DNA of 64,000 bases from Thermodesulfobacterium hydrogeniphilum (GTDB taxonomy: Bacteria; Desulfobacterota; Thermodesulfobacteria; Thermodesulfobacteriales; Thermodesulfobacteriaceae), in the NCBI RefSeq assembly GCF_000746255.1, contig NZ_JQKW01000009.1, positions 1-64,000 on the forward strand, in the 5' to 3' direction. The notes under the pieces were generated by a model. The model searched no databases. It worked only from the letters and a program-made list of their open reading frames with translations, and was not told the origin of the DNA. The position numbers and the translations under genes were made by a program. Below, in pieces: positions 15,862 through 24,345 of this stretch (the stretch's first letter is position 1; every line of letters begins with the position of its first letter).

Positions 15862-16751
15862 AATCTAAAACATGTTTTTAGATATTTCTTTAAAAATTTA
15901 AAGTTTAATAAAATTTTAGGATAAATCTTAATTGCTTGATTAAGATATTCAAAAGCTTCTTTATATTTACCATTTTGATAAAGTTTGCCACCGATTTCCA
16001 TATAAGCTTTGGCTTTGGCATAAGGATAAAGTTTTTGAAATTCTTGGGGTAATTTTTGAAAGAGTAAATTTACAGAAGCTAAAGCACTTTCTAAATAAAA
16101 TTCTGTTTTATATCTTAATCTATCTGGATGATCTTTAATAATGCCAACTGCAGTTTTAACAGGAAATACTTTATGTAAAGCTATCCACCAACCTCTAATT
16201 ACAAAATCTTCTCTTACTTTTAAGCTCTCAGGAAAAGTATGATAACTTAAAATTTCTTTTTTCACTAAATATAAACATCCAGAAAACTTACCATCTATAA
16301 AATTTTTTAAATCAGATACTTTATTTCCTGTAATATTAGGTATAGTTAATTTTCTAATTTTACCTTTTACATTTTCTTTAAAAGTAGCACCTATGAATAC
16401 TTCACTTTCAGGATGATTTTTAATTTTTTTTTCAAAGATTTTTAAAGCCTCTGGTAATAATCTATCATCAGAATCAAGAAATAGAAGATATTGTCCTTTT
16501 GCTATAGATATACCTGTATTTCTTGCTGAAGCAGCACCTTTATTTATCTTATGCCTGACAACTTTTAATCTTGACTCTTTTTTTATCCATTTTTCAAGTA
16601 TTTTCTGGGTATTATCTGTAGAGCCGTCATCTACTACAATAATTTCATATTCTCCTTGATAAGTTTGATTAGAAAGTGATTCCAAGGTTGTAGATAAAAA
16701 AAGAGCTCTATTATAGGTAGGTATAACAATAGAAAAGAATATATTACTCAC
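15858..16751 (-). CDS. GT2 glycosyltransferase with C-terminal TPR-like segment
   Basis: A 297-residue family 2 glycosyltransferase. FSIVIPTYNRALFLSTTLES at the N-terminus, IIVVDDGSTDNT (about 37-48) and LLFLDSDDRLLPEA (the DxD metal site, about 90-103) are canonical. The last 50 residues (LYQNGKYKEAFEYLNQAIKI) look like one TPR unit. It follows mqnE by one nt, so it is the last gene of the addA-like/addB/mqnE unit although its role belongs with the envelope genes. Substrate unknown. Confidence 0.87.
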   Translation of the reverse strand: MSNIFFSIVIPTYNRALFLSTTLESLSNQTYQGEYEIIVVDDGSTDNTQKILEKWIKKESRLKVVRHKINKGAASARNTGISIAKGQYLLFLDSDDRLLPEALKIFEKKIKNHPESEVFIGATFKENVKGKIRKLTIPNITGNKVSDLKNFIDGKFSGCLYLVKKEILSYHTFPESLKVREDFVIRGWWIALHKVFPVKTAVGIIKDHPDRLRYKTEFYLESALASVNLLFQKLPQEFQKLYPYAKAKAYMEIGGKLYQNGKYKEAFEYLNQAIKIYPKILLNFKFLKKYLKTCFRF

Positions 16752-16752
16752 C

Positions 16753-17829
16753 TTACAATTCTACTGGTTCTCCGCCTATTTCTCTTATCAGACGCTGTAT
16801 TTGTGCAGGAGGAAGCTTTATCACTGGTTCACCTTTCATTAATTCGCTTATTTTTTCCTCTATTACTGTGCCGTGAAAATGGTCTGCTCCCCAAAGTAAA
16901 GCCACTTGAGCAAGCTTTATCCCTAAAAAAACCCAATAAGACTTGATATGAGGAAAATTATTTAAAATTATACGAGAAAGAGCTATTACCTTTAAAATTT
17001 GATGAGCAGACGGACCTGGAAGATAGGAAAGTTCATTATTTTCAGGAATAAAAGCAAGGGGAATAAAACAATAAAATCCCTTGGTCTCTTCTTGAATTTC
17101 TCTGAGTTTAAGAAGATGATTTATTATTTCCTCCTCAGTTTCTATATGACCGAAAAGTAAAGTAGCATTGGTTTTTATTCCTAAGCTATGGGCAGTTTTG
17201 GCTATCTCTATCCATCTTTCTGCAGAAATTTTGGCAGGATAAAGCTCTTTTCTGACCCTTTCCGAAAAAACTTCAGCTCCTCCTCCAGGAATAGAGTTTA
17301 AACCAGCCTCTTTAAGCTCTATCAGAACATCTTTTATAGATTTCCCAGAAATCCTGCTTAACCAATCAATTTCCACACAAGTATATGCTCTTATATGAAT
17401 ATGTGGAAAGTTCTCCCTTATAGCTTTTATTAAATCTATATAATACTCATAAGGTAACTCTGGATTTAAGCCTCCTACAACATGAACCTCTTTTAAACTT
17501 GGGGTTGTTTTTAATGTTTTTATAATTTCTTTTATGCTTAAAGTATAGCCTCCTTTTTCTCCAGGTCTTTTGTGAAAACCGCAGAATTTACAATTTATAT
17601 TACAAATATTTGTATAATTAATATGGCGATTGAGTGTATAATAATACTTTTTCCCATGAATTTTTTCTTTTAATCTTTTTGCAAGCTTTCCAAGAAAGAA
17701 AAGATCCCCTTCTCTATAAAGCTTTAAGGCTGAATCAAAATCAAGAGGTTCTAAATTTAAAACTTTTTCAGCTACCTTTTTATAAAAATTGTCTTTTTTA
17801 AAATATTCTTCTAAAACCAGGTTTTGCAT
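16753..17829 (-). CDS. mqnE: Aminodeoxyfutalosine synthase MqnE
   Basis: Radical SAM enzyme of the futalosine route to menaquinone. The 358 residues contain YTNICNINCKFCGFHK (C-x3-C-x2-C cluster motif), HVVGGLNPELPYEYYIDL, LNSIPGGGAEVFSERVRKEL, TNATLLFGHIET and FIPLAFIPENN. All match MqnE rather than the CofH or MqnC branches. No other mqn gene is in the window. It lies 8 nt after addB. Menaquinone is the expected membrane electron carrier for the Hmc/Tmc and NrfD-type proteins also encoded here. Confidence 0.92.
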   Translation of the reverse strand: MQNLVLEEYFKKDNFYKKVAEKVLNLEPLDFDSALKLYREGDLFFLGKLAKRLKEKIHGKKYYYTLNRHINYTNICNINCKFCGFHKRPGEKGGYTLSIKEIIKTLKTTPSLKEVHVVGGLNPELPYEYYIDLIKAIRENFPHIHIRAYTCVEIDWLSRISGKSIKDVLIELKEAGLNSIPGGGAEVFSERVRKELYPAKISAERWIEIAKTAHSLGIKTNATLLFGHIETEEEIINHLLKLREIQEETKGFYCFIPLAFIPENNELSYLPGPSAHQILKVIALSRIILNNFPHIKSYWVFLGIKLAQVALLWGADHFHGTVIEEKISELMKGEPVIKLPPAQIQRLIREIGGEPVEL

Positions 17830-17837
17830 AAAAGTTA

Positions 17838-20804
17838 TTATAAGAGATATTTAAAATTTTTGCAAGGAGCTTGATATTCGCAAAATTTACAAACATTTTC
17901 ATCAAAAGCAAAATAAAATTTTTCACTAAACAATAAATGATTGATTATCCATTCTATCAAATGTTTAAAATCATTCTGAAAATAATTATAAACCTTGGGC
18001 CAATCTCTATTTTTAACATTTGTTGAGGTAAAAATAAATTTTTCAGGAGTCTCTAAATCAGAAGGGGTAATAAAACCAGCATTTATAATATAAAAACACC
18101 CTTTAGGTTCTTCTATAAACTTATCTTTTTTTTGATAAAAAAGATAATAATAAAAAAGAAGCTGAAAATTGTATAATTTCTGCCCAAATGCATCTGCTAC
18201 TTCATAAATTGCCTCTTGAGAAAAATCCCCTGGCAATTTAAAATCAAAAAGTTCTTTTATTTTTTTTGTAGCTGGTCTTGTATTGGGATTGCTTTTATAA
18301 TCCAATATCAAATACTTTGGAATTCCTTCTTCTCTTTTTATAATAAAATCGCAGATACCTTTTAAAATAACATCAATTTGATTTCCAGAAAAATCTTTAA
18401 AAGAATCCAAAAAATTTATCTTTTCCTTTAAAATCAGAACTTTTTCTACTCCTAAAACCTTATTATTTTTTACTTTTTTTTCTTCTAATTTTATGAGATA
18501 ATCAAAGTATTTTTTAATGCTTTCTATAGCAATTTTTTTGGAAAAAAAATGGGAAAGAGCATTCATTTTCCTATTAAATTCATATTTATTCCACAAAAGC
18601 TCTAAATTTTTTAAAACCTCATTTTCATTATAAATATTTTTTATGAGATAATTATTTCCTTCTAAACTTTTAAAAAAGCTCTCAAAAAATTCATGCAAAA
18701 AGTTTCCCACATCTACAGGTTTAAGTCCGATTTTTTCTGCTTCTTTTAGTTTTAAAAGATATTTGAAATAAAACTGAACTCCGCATCTCAAATAAGTTTC
18801 TAAAAAATATCTGCTTATTTCTGTAGTTTGCAGGAGTTTTATAAGATTTTTTCTATCTTCTTGTGTTTTGGGAATACCATCTCTTTGTGAAAGGATATTT
18901 AATTCTAAATTGATAATTTTACTTTCAGGTTTTTCATTATTTTTTTCTAATTCCCATTTAAGTTTATGGATAAAACGAGAAGGCTCTTTAAAATCTTGAG
19001 TTTTGCTTTTTTCAACAAAAAGATAAAATATATGCACCTCCTCTGCACTTTGAATAAGTCTTTCAAAGTAATAAACCCAGAGTTCATTTTTATAAACAGG
19101 AATTCCAAGATAGTGTTTGATTTCATCTGTAAGAAGAGGATTAAAAGAAGGTGAAGGTGGGAGAATCCCCTCATTTACATCAAGAATAATAACTTTTTTA
19201 AAAGACAAAAGTCTTGTTTCTAAGAACCCCATTATTTGCAGACCTTTTAAAGGATCGCCTATAAAAGGAATACTTTCTTCTTTAAGAAGATATTCTAAAA
19301 TTTCTAAAAGTATAGCTTTGGAAATTTTCTTTTCTTTAAGATAACTCTCTTCTTCAAAAATAGATAAAATTTTATTTTCTAAAACATGTAAATAGTTCCT
19401 TAATAAAACATTATGCCAATCAGAATTATCTGCTTTTAAATTTTCAAAAAGAGGTTTCAAAAAGGAAATAAATTCTTTTAAATTTTCTGCTAATTTGATA
19501 GGTGCTTCTATTTCTTCCCAATTTCTAAAAAAAATCCTGTGGAGTTTTTCCAAAAAATCCTTCTGATTTAAAAACCAGTTTTCTATTTCAGAAAGCTTTA
19601 TTTTAATATAACCTTTTTCTCTTATGAGTTTTTCTATCTCTTTTATTAAAAATTCTAAAGGCAAGCCAGAATCTAAGGTTAGAGCTTTTAGATAAGGATG
19701 TTTTATCACCTTTAAATAAGATCTAACAGGATAAAATTTTCCGTTTCTTTCTTTTTGGGCTTTTATAATATTATTTAAAAGCTGGTTAAGAGGAAGCTTG
19801 GTAATAGGATATTGCAGAGTGATATTAATTTCTAAATTATTTTCTTTATTTTCTAAACCATAAATTAAAGGTAAAAGAGAAAGAGAATTAGGTAAAATAA
19901 CTGCTACTTCATCAGGATTTTTTACTTCATCAGGGATATTTTTCACTGCTGATTCAACCTCTAAGTGCAAATCTGAAGTCTCATAAAAATATATTCTTGG
20001 TTTTGCTTTGGAATTTAAATTTTCGTAATATTTGCTATCTAAAAATTGAGGCTCTAATTCTAAAGCTCTTAAGGTATTTTGAATAATTTGAGGAATTGGT
20101 TCATAGGCTTCAAATATGAAGAAGGTTTTATTAAAATTATTTTTAAAGAATTTAAAAATTTCTGTTTCTGCTTTTCTTAAAGCTGCAAATCCTATAAACC
20201 AGATCTCATTTATTTCTTCAAAAAGATTTTTGTTAGATAAAGAGTTATTTCTAAAAGTCTCTGCAAGTTTTTTTAATCTATAACTTGGATAAGAAAATTC
20301 CTTTTTTTCCAAAAGAGCAGAGAACTTTTCATAGGTTTTTCTTAATTCTTCAAAAAGTTTTTTAGCAATTTCAGGAAGTCCTTCAGGCGGATAAAGAAGA
20401 TCTTCAGGAATTCTTCCTTCTTTTTCAAATTCTTCAAAGACTTCTAAAAACTTTAAACCCCAATTAAAAAATTTATTAAAATCTTCTTCCTTTTGCCCTG
20501 CTGCTTCTAAAAGAATAAAAAGTCTAAGTATAGTAGGAATTTTAGGAAAAGGTTTATCAAGTAGCAAAGTATAAAGGTTTTCAATAAATTCTTCAAAAGA
20601 CAAAATTTTAGGTAAAAATCCAGCAGAAAGCTTTTTATTTTTCTCTTTAATATAGTGTTTAAAAAAAAGTCCTGACCTTTTAGTAGGAAAAATACACCAG
20701 ATTTTTAAAATATTTTCTTTCTTTAAAGAATGATTGCTAAGAAAAAAATTAGCCAATGTTTTCAAAAAGTTTGAGCTGGGAGGGATAAGAAAGGCTTGAG
20801 ACAT
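17838..20804 (-). CDS. addB: AddB-like helicase/nuclease subunit with Fe-S domain
   Basis: Subunit of an AddAB-type enzyme that resects double-strand breaks for RecA. The 988 residues have an inactivated helicase region at the N-terminus (FPTKRSGLFF replaces a true Walker A). ILDVNEGILPPSP lies in the helicase core. The C-terminal nuclease has YLILDYKSN, the PD-(D/E)XK Lys site. The Fe-S cluster Cys are visible: one in YLRCGVQFYF and three in CKFCEYQAPC near the C-terminus, as in AddB. It overlaps the upstream nuclease-domain gene by 56 nt, showing tight coupling. An AddA helicase is not present nearby. Confidence 0.85.
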   Translation of the reverse strand: MSQAFLIPPSSNFLKTLANFFLSNHSLKKENILKIWCIFPTKRSGLFFKHYIKEKNKKLSAGFLPKILSFEEFIENLYTLLLDKPFPKIPTILRLFILLEAAGQKEEDFNKFFNWGLKFLEVFEEFEKEGRIPEDLLYPPEGLPEIAKKLFEELRKTYEKFSALLEKKEFSYPSYRLKKLAETFRNNSLSNKNLFEEINEIWFIGFAALRKAETEIFKFFKNNFNKTFFIFEAYEPIPQIIQNTLRALELEPQFLDSKYYENLNSKAKPRIYFYETSDLHLEVESAVKNIPDEVKNPDEVAVILPNSLSLLPLIYGLENKENNLEINITLQYPITKLPLNQLLNNIIKAQKERNGKFYPVRSYLKVIKHPYLKALTLDSGLPLEFLIKEIEKLIREKGYIKIKLSEIENWFLNQKDFLEKLHRIFFRNWEEIEAPIKLAENLKEFISFLKPLFENLKADNSDWHNVLLRNYLHVLENKILSIFEEESYLKEKKISKAILLEILEYLLKEESIPFIGDPLKGLQIMGFLETRLLSFKKVIILDVNEGILPPSPSFNPLLTDEIKHYLGIPVYKNELWVYYFERLIQSAEEVHIFYLFVEKSKTQDFKEPSRFIHKLKWELEKNNEKPESKIINLELNILSQRDGIPKTQEDRKNLIKLLQTTEISRYFLETYLRCGVQFYFKYLLKLKEAEKIGLKPVDVGNFLHEFFESFFKSLEGNNYLIKNIYNENEVLKNLELLWNKYEFNRKMNALSHFFSKKIAIESIKKYFDYLIKLEEKKVKNNKVLGVEKVLILKEKINFLDSFKDFSGNQIDVILKGICDFIIKREEGIPKYLILDYKSNPNTRPATKKIKELFDFKLPGDFSQEAIYEVADAFGQKLYNFQLLFYYYLFYQKKDKFIEEPKGCFYIINAGFITPSDLETPEKFIFTSTNVKNRDWPKVYNYFQNDFKHLIEWIINHLLFSEKFYFAFDENVCKFCEYQAPCKNFKYLL

Positions 20805-21363
20805 ATTTTTGTTCTACACTAAAAGGCTCAAAAGCTATAAGATATATTTTTATATTAGCATCAGAGGATAATTTTTTCAAGAATCTTTGATAATTTTCCA
20901 ATTGTTCTTCTTCTCTGTGAGAATCTTTATGGAGTTTGAATTCTAAAATAATCCAATCCTTGGGAGTTTTTAAAATAATATCTGGTCTAATTTCCTGAAT
21001 TTCTCCCTTTTCTAAAAAGAAACTTTCTGCTTCTTTATAAACTTCTAAATTTTTTTGAGAAAAAAGTTCTTTTAATTTCTCTATTTCAGGACTTTTAAAA
21101 GCCTTATATATAATCTCTTTTACTTTTTTTTGAATGATTTTTCTTTGAGGCAGAGGTTCAGGGTAATAAGCCAAGGCTTTTTGGATATAGAGATCTATTT
21201 TTTGATGAAACTCTTCTGTTTCTTGATTCATATTTAAGATTTCTCTATCCTGAGATAAGATCCATTCCCAGATATAATGTAAAATTTCTCCTAAAATAAT
21301 AGCTTCATTTTTTTCTTTAAGAATTCTTAAAGTGACTTTGTTTTGATGCAATTTTAATCCCAT
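20749..21363 (-). CDS. Detached AddA-type PD-(D/E)XK nuclease domain
   Basis: A 204-residue protein that looks like only the C-terminal nuclease domain of AddA/RecB. GEILHYIWEWIL supplies His29; RPDIILKT supplies Asp128; WIILEFKLH gives Glu141 and Lys143; QLENYQRFL gives the Gln154-x3-Tyr158 motif. No helicase motif is present and the region upstream is the ilvE promoter, so the AddA helicase is not encoded here. It overlaps addB by 56 nt. A consensus promoter lies 9 nt before its ATG with no Shine-Dalgarno, so this is a designed short gene and not a random fragment. Cas4-like nucleases share the fold, but the four Cys of Cas4 are absent. Confidence 0.7.
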   Translation of the reverse strand: MGLKLHQNKVTLRILKEKNEAIILGEILHYIWEWILSQDREILNMNQETEEFHQKIDLYIQKALAYYPEPLPQRKIIQKKVKEIIYKAFKSPEIEKLKELFSQKNLEVYKEAESFFLEKGEIQEIRPDIILKTPKDWIILEFKLHKDSHREEEQLENYQRFLKKLSSDANIKIYLIAFEPFSVEQKYVSSLSYPSQLKLFENIG

Positions 21364-21372
21364 ATATTTTAA

Positions 21373-21401
21373 AATATAATTTATTTACAAACTCTTGTCA
21401 A
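21373..21401 (-). promoter_or_regulatory. Promoter of the nuclease/addB/mqnE/GT2 unit, leaderless
   Basis: Minus strand: TTGACA (21401-21396), 17 nt, TATATT (21378-21373), then nine nt to the ATG at 21363. This is the best promoter match in the window. Confidence 0.75.
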
Positions 21402-21423
21402 AAACTCATAAAAGGTATATTTT
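21395..21423 (+). promoter_or_regulatory. Promoter of ilvE overlapping the divergent promoter
   Basis: TTGTCA (21395-21400), 17 nt, TATTTT (21418-21423); an alternative -10 is TATATT at 21416. Its -35 covers the same seven bases as the -35 of the opposite promoter. Confidence 0.55.
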
Positions 21424-21459
21424 TGTTTAATTAAAAAATATTTGATAAGGGGTGCGAAA

Positions 21460-22530
21460 ATGGAAATTGAAATTAATTTAGCCTCACCTGAGAAGAGAAA
21501 AGCTCCTGATTTTTACAATCTTACTTTTGGTAACATTTTTACTCCGCATATGTTTTTAATGCGATATGAAGAAGGTAAAGGTTGGCATTCTCCTAAGATT
21601 GTTCCATTTTCTGATATAGAGCTTCATCCTGCAGCTATAGTATTGCATTATTCTCAAGGTGTTTTTGAAGGGATGAAGGCTTATTATGGTGTGGATGGGA
21701 AAATTAGGCTGTTTAGACCCTGGGATCATATAAATAGACTCAATCGCTCTGCGGATAGGATGTGTATTCCTACTTTGGAACCAGAGAAGGTTTTTGAGGC
21801 TATAAAGACCTTGGTTCTTCTTGATAAAGATTGGATTCCCCGTAAAAGAGGTTCTGCTCTTTACATAAGACCTGTAATATTTGCTACAGAAGGAACTTTG
21901 GGTTTAAAGATAAGCCATGAATATCTTTTTATGATTATTCTTTCTCCTGTAGGTGCTTATTACCAAGAGGGATTTAATCCTGTGAGAATTTATGTTACAG
22001 AGGAGTATGTAAGAGCCTGTCCAGGTGGAACAGGTGATATAAAAACAGGTGGAAACTATGGAGCCAGTCTTAAAGCTCAGGAAATGGCTAATAAAAAAGG
22101 GTATAGTCAGGTTCTCTGGCTTGATCCTTTATATAGAAAATATGTAGAAGAAGTGGGGAGCATGAATATTTTCTTTTATTTTGAAAACGAATTGACTACT
22201 CCTGCTCTTACAGGTTCTATTCTACCAGGGGTTACTCGTGATTCGGTCTTAAAACTTGCTCCCAAGCTTGGTATCAATGCTACTGAGAGAAGAATCTCCA
22301 TAGAAGAAGTGATAGAAGGAATAGAAAAGGGCACTTTAAAAGAGTGTTTTGGAACAGGAACAGCTGCTGTGGTTTCTCCTGTGGGAGAAATTTACTATAA
22401 AGATAAATCTTATAGAATTAATAATGGACAAACAGGAGAACTTACCAAGACGCTTTTTGATTATATTACAGGTATTCAGTATGGAGAGAAAGAAGACTCT
22501 TTTGGTTGGGCAGTTATTTTAGAAGATTAA
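21460..22530 (+). CDS. ilvE: Branched-chain amino acid aminotransferase
   Basis: PLP enzyme for the last step of leucine, isoleucine and valine synthesis. From the ATG at 21460 it is 356 residues, the longer BCAT class. HYSQGVFEGMKAYYG, RPWDHINRLNRSADRM, GTGDIKTGGNYGAS (Lys for PLP), WLDP, EEVGSMNIFF and CFGTGTAAVVSPVG are all present. A TTG six codons upstream is open, but the ATG has AAGGGG at the right place. The stop overlaps the convergent TPR gene by 4 nt. Confidence 0.95.
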   Translation: MEIEINLASPEKRKAPDFYNLTFGNIFTPHMFLMRYEEGKGWHSPKIVPFSDIELHPAAIVLHYSQGVFEGMKAYYGVDGKIRLFRPWDHINRLNRSADRMCIPTLEPEKVFEAIKTLVLLDKDWIPRKRGSALYIRPVIFATEGTLGLKISHEYLFMIILSPVGAYYQEGFNPVRIYVTEEYVRACPGGTGDIKTGGNYGASLKAQEMANKKGYSQVLWLDPLYRKYVEEVGSMNIFFYFENELTTPALTGSILPGVTRDSVLKLAPKLGINATERRISIEEVIEGIEKGTLKECFGTGTAAVVSPVGEIYYKDKSYRINNGQTGELTKTLFDYITGIQYGEKEDSFGWAVILED

Positions 22531-22979
22531 AAATCTACCACTTTTCTGGCTTTAGCAAGTTCTCTTTGGACTGCTACTGCTTTGTCCAATTCCCAATCTG
22601 CCTCTTCTTCCAGCCCTTTTTCTCTTAAAACTTGACTTTTTGCCATATAAGCTGCAGGATAATTTGGCTCCAAATCTATAGCTTTATCAAAAAGTTCTAA
22701 AGCCTTATCCAGCTCTTTTTTACGATAGTAAATCTGGCCTAAACGAAAATAAAGTCTGGCATTTTCTGGCTCCAAAGTTAAAGCCTTCTCTATGTCCTGC
22801 TGGGCAAGTTCCAATTCCTCTTTTTGCATGTATATTACTGCTCTTGCTTCTAAAGCTTTAACAAAATTGGGATCTATAGAAAGAACTTGATTAAAAATTT
22901 CTAAGGCTTTATCAAATTGCTTTAAAGTAAGAATTTTAGCTCCCTCTAAAAAAAGATCTTCAATACCAATTTGTCCCAT
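22527..22979 (-). CDS. Tetratricopeptide repeat protein
   Basis: A 150-residue soluble protein with three to four TPR units between residues 10 and 125 (such as KALEIFNQVLSIDPNFVKAL and KALELFDKAIDLEPNYPAAY). TPR proteins act as protein-binding scaffolds; the partner is unknown. A perfect AGGAGG lies before the ATG. It is 54 nt downstream of trmB and may share its transcript. Confidence 0.85.
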   Translation of the reverse strand: MGQIGIEDLFLEGAKILTLKQFDKALEIFNQVLSIDPNFVKALEARAVIYMQKEELELAQQDIEKALTLEPENARLYFRLGQIYYRKKELDKALELFDKAIDLEPNYPAAYMAKSQVLREKGLEEEADWELDKAVAVQRELAKARKVVDF

Positions 22980-23033
22980 GGAAATCCTCCTTAAAAATTA
23001 ATGGTTAAATTTAATAATAAAAAACTTTTAATT

Positions 23034-24095
23034 TTATTCAAGTCCTTTTTCTTTTTTAATTTCTCTAAAAGCCTTAATTTTGCAATTGCTTTGTATAAGT
23101 TTTGCTTGAGGAAATTTTTCTTGAATTTTTAAGGTTATAAGAACTAAGGCTTTATGAACACCATCTGTAGGATCAGGATGATCAGAGTCATGTATAGAAA
23201 TAATTACTCCATCTTTATCATAGGGATTTATAGAAATAAAAAATCTTTGTTTTAAAAGTCCTTCTACTACTAAAGTATCCAATAAAATCCCATCTTCTTT
23301 GAAATAAATATCCAAAATTTTTATAAGCTCTTCTCCTTTTTTCCAGATAACATCTTTGGAAAAGAACTTTAAAAATTCTTTTAAAGTTACCGACTTTCCT
23401 AATTTCAAAATATTTAAAGGCAAGGGTTCCTCCTTTTTAAGTTTTATTAATGGATAAAATTTACTTATCCATTCAGGAAGTTCAACTCTTTTTACTTTTT
23501 TAAAACCTATATAAAATAAAGATAATCCCATAGAAAGCCATTTTCTGGCATATTTGGTATGGTAATATTCAGTAAGATTCATTTTTAAAGGAGTATCCCA
23601 GAGGGGTTCAAAAACAGGACATTTTAAAAAATGCTCTAAAACCTCCTTAGCGTATGGTTCATAATCTGTTACCATAATAAAAAAACCCTCTAAAACAAGA
23701 CGATCTCCTAATAACCATATAAAAGCAGGGTTTACCAGTCTTCTTTCTTTTTGACTCTTTTTGGCCCAGGGATCAGGGAAGTTTAAATAAAGTCCTGCTA
23801 AGGTTTCAGAATCAAAAAGTTTAGAAAGTGCTTTAGCTCCTTCTATACAAATTAAACGTAAGTTGGCTAACTTAGCATTAATAGCTCTATTTACAGCTTT
23901 TCTAAAATACTCTCTGGAAACTTCTACTCCTATAAAATTTGCTTCAGGTTTATTTTGAGCTAACCAGACAATAAATTCTCCATTTCCTATTCCTATTTCA
24001 AGATAAAGAGGGCCTTTTCTGCCAAAAATTTTGTCCCAATCTGGTTTTATCCCCAGTTCATTCTCTTTAAGAACAGTTTTAAAAAAATCTCGCAT
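23034..24095 (-). CDS. trmB: tRNA (guanine-N7)-methyltransferase TrmB with long C-terminal extension
   Basis: Methylates G46 of tRNA. Residues 1 to about 205 are a complete TrmB: YLEIGIGNGEFIVWLAQ (SAM site), NFIGVEVSREYF, LYLNFPDPWAKKSQKERRLV (catalytic motif) and the conserved TEYHTKYA-like TEYYHTKYARKW. Another 145 residues follow with no recognised domain, including HDSDHPDPTDGVHKALVLITLKI. Extended TrmB forms are known in some thermophiles; the extension may stabilise tRNA binding. The start has GAGG upstream. Confidence 0.9.
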   Translation of the reverse strand: MRDFFKTVLKENELGIKPDWDKIFGRKGPLYLEIGIGNGEFIVWLAQNKPEANFIGVEVSREYFRKAVNRAINAKLANLRLICIEGAKALSKLFDSETLAGLYLNFPDPWAKKSQKERRLVNPAFIWLLGDRLVLEGFFIMVTDYEPYAKEVLEHFLKCPVFEPLWDTPLKMNLTEYYHTKYARKWLSMGLSLFYIGFKKVKRVELPEWISKFYPLIKLKKEEPLPLNILKLGKSVTLKEFLKFFSKDVIWKKGEELIKILDIYFKEDGILLDTLVVEGLLKQRFFISINPYDKDGVIISIHDSDHPDPTDGVHKALVLITLKIQEKFPQAKLIQSNCKIKAFREIKKEKGLE

Positions 24096-24227
24096 TATAA
24101 TCTACCTCTTTTAAGATTTTTTTATACTAAACAGCTTTTGAATTTTTGCAATGAATTATTTTCCTTGAAATTGTAAGAAATTTTGTTATTTTGTAAATTA
24201 TTGTTGCTAGCTATCTTTAAGTTCAAT

Positions 24228-24256
24228 TTGACAATAATTTTTGAAATCTTTTAATT
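24228..24256 (+). promoter_or_regulatory. Possible promoter of the tmc/hmc operon
   Basis: TTGACA (24228-24233), 17 nt, TTAATT (24251-24256), 90 nt before tmcD. A second TTGACT lies at 24305-24310 but has no good -10. The 250-nt gap 24096-24345 contains no gene. Confidence 0.45.
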
Positions 24257-24345
24257 TTTGAATAAAATTAGGCTTAAATCTGTGAAATTAGAAAAAATCT
24301 AAACTTGACTTTTTATTTTAAGGTGATAAATATTCTTAAAATAAG

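Noticed and set aside
20749-21363. Cas4 nuclease and hence a CRISPR locus
   Set aside because: The four Cys of Cas4 are missing, no repeats or other cas genes are present, and the next gene is AddB-like.
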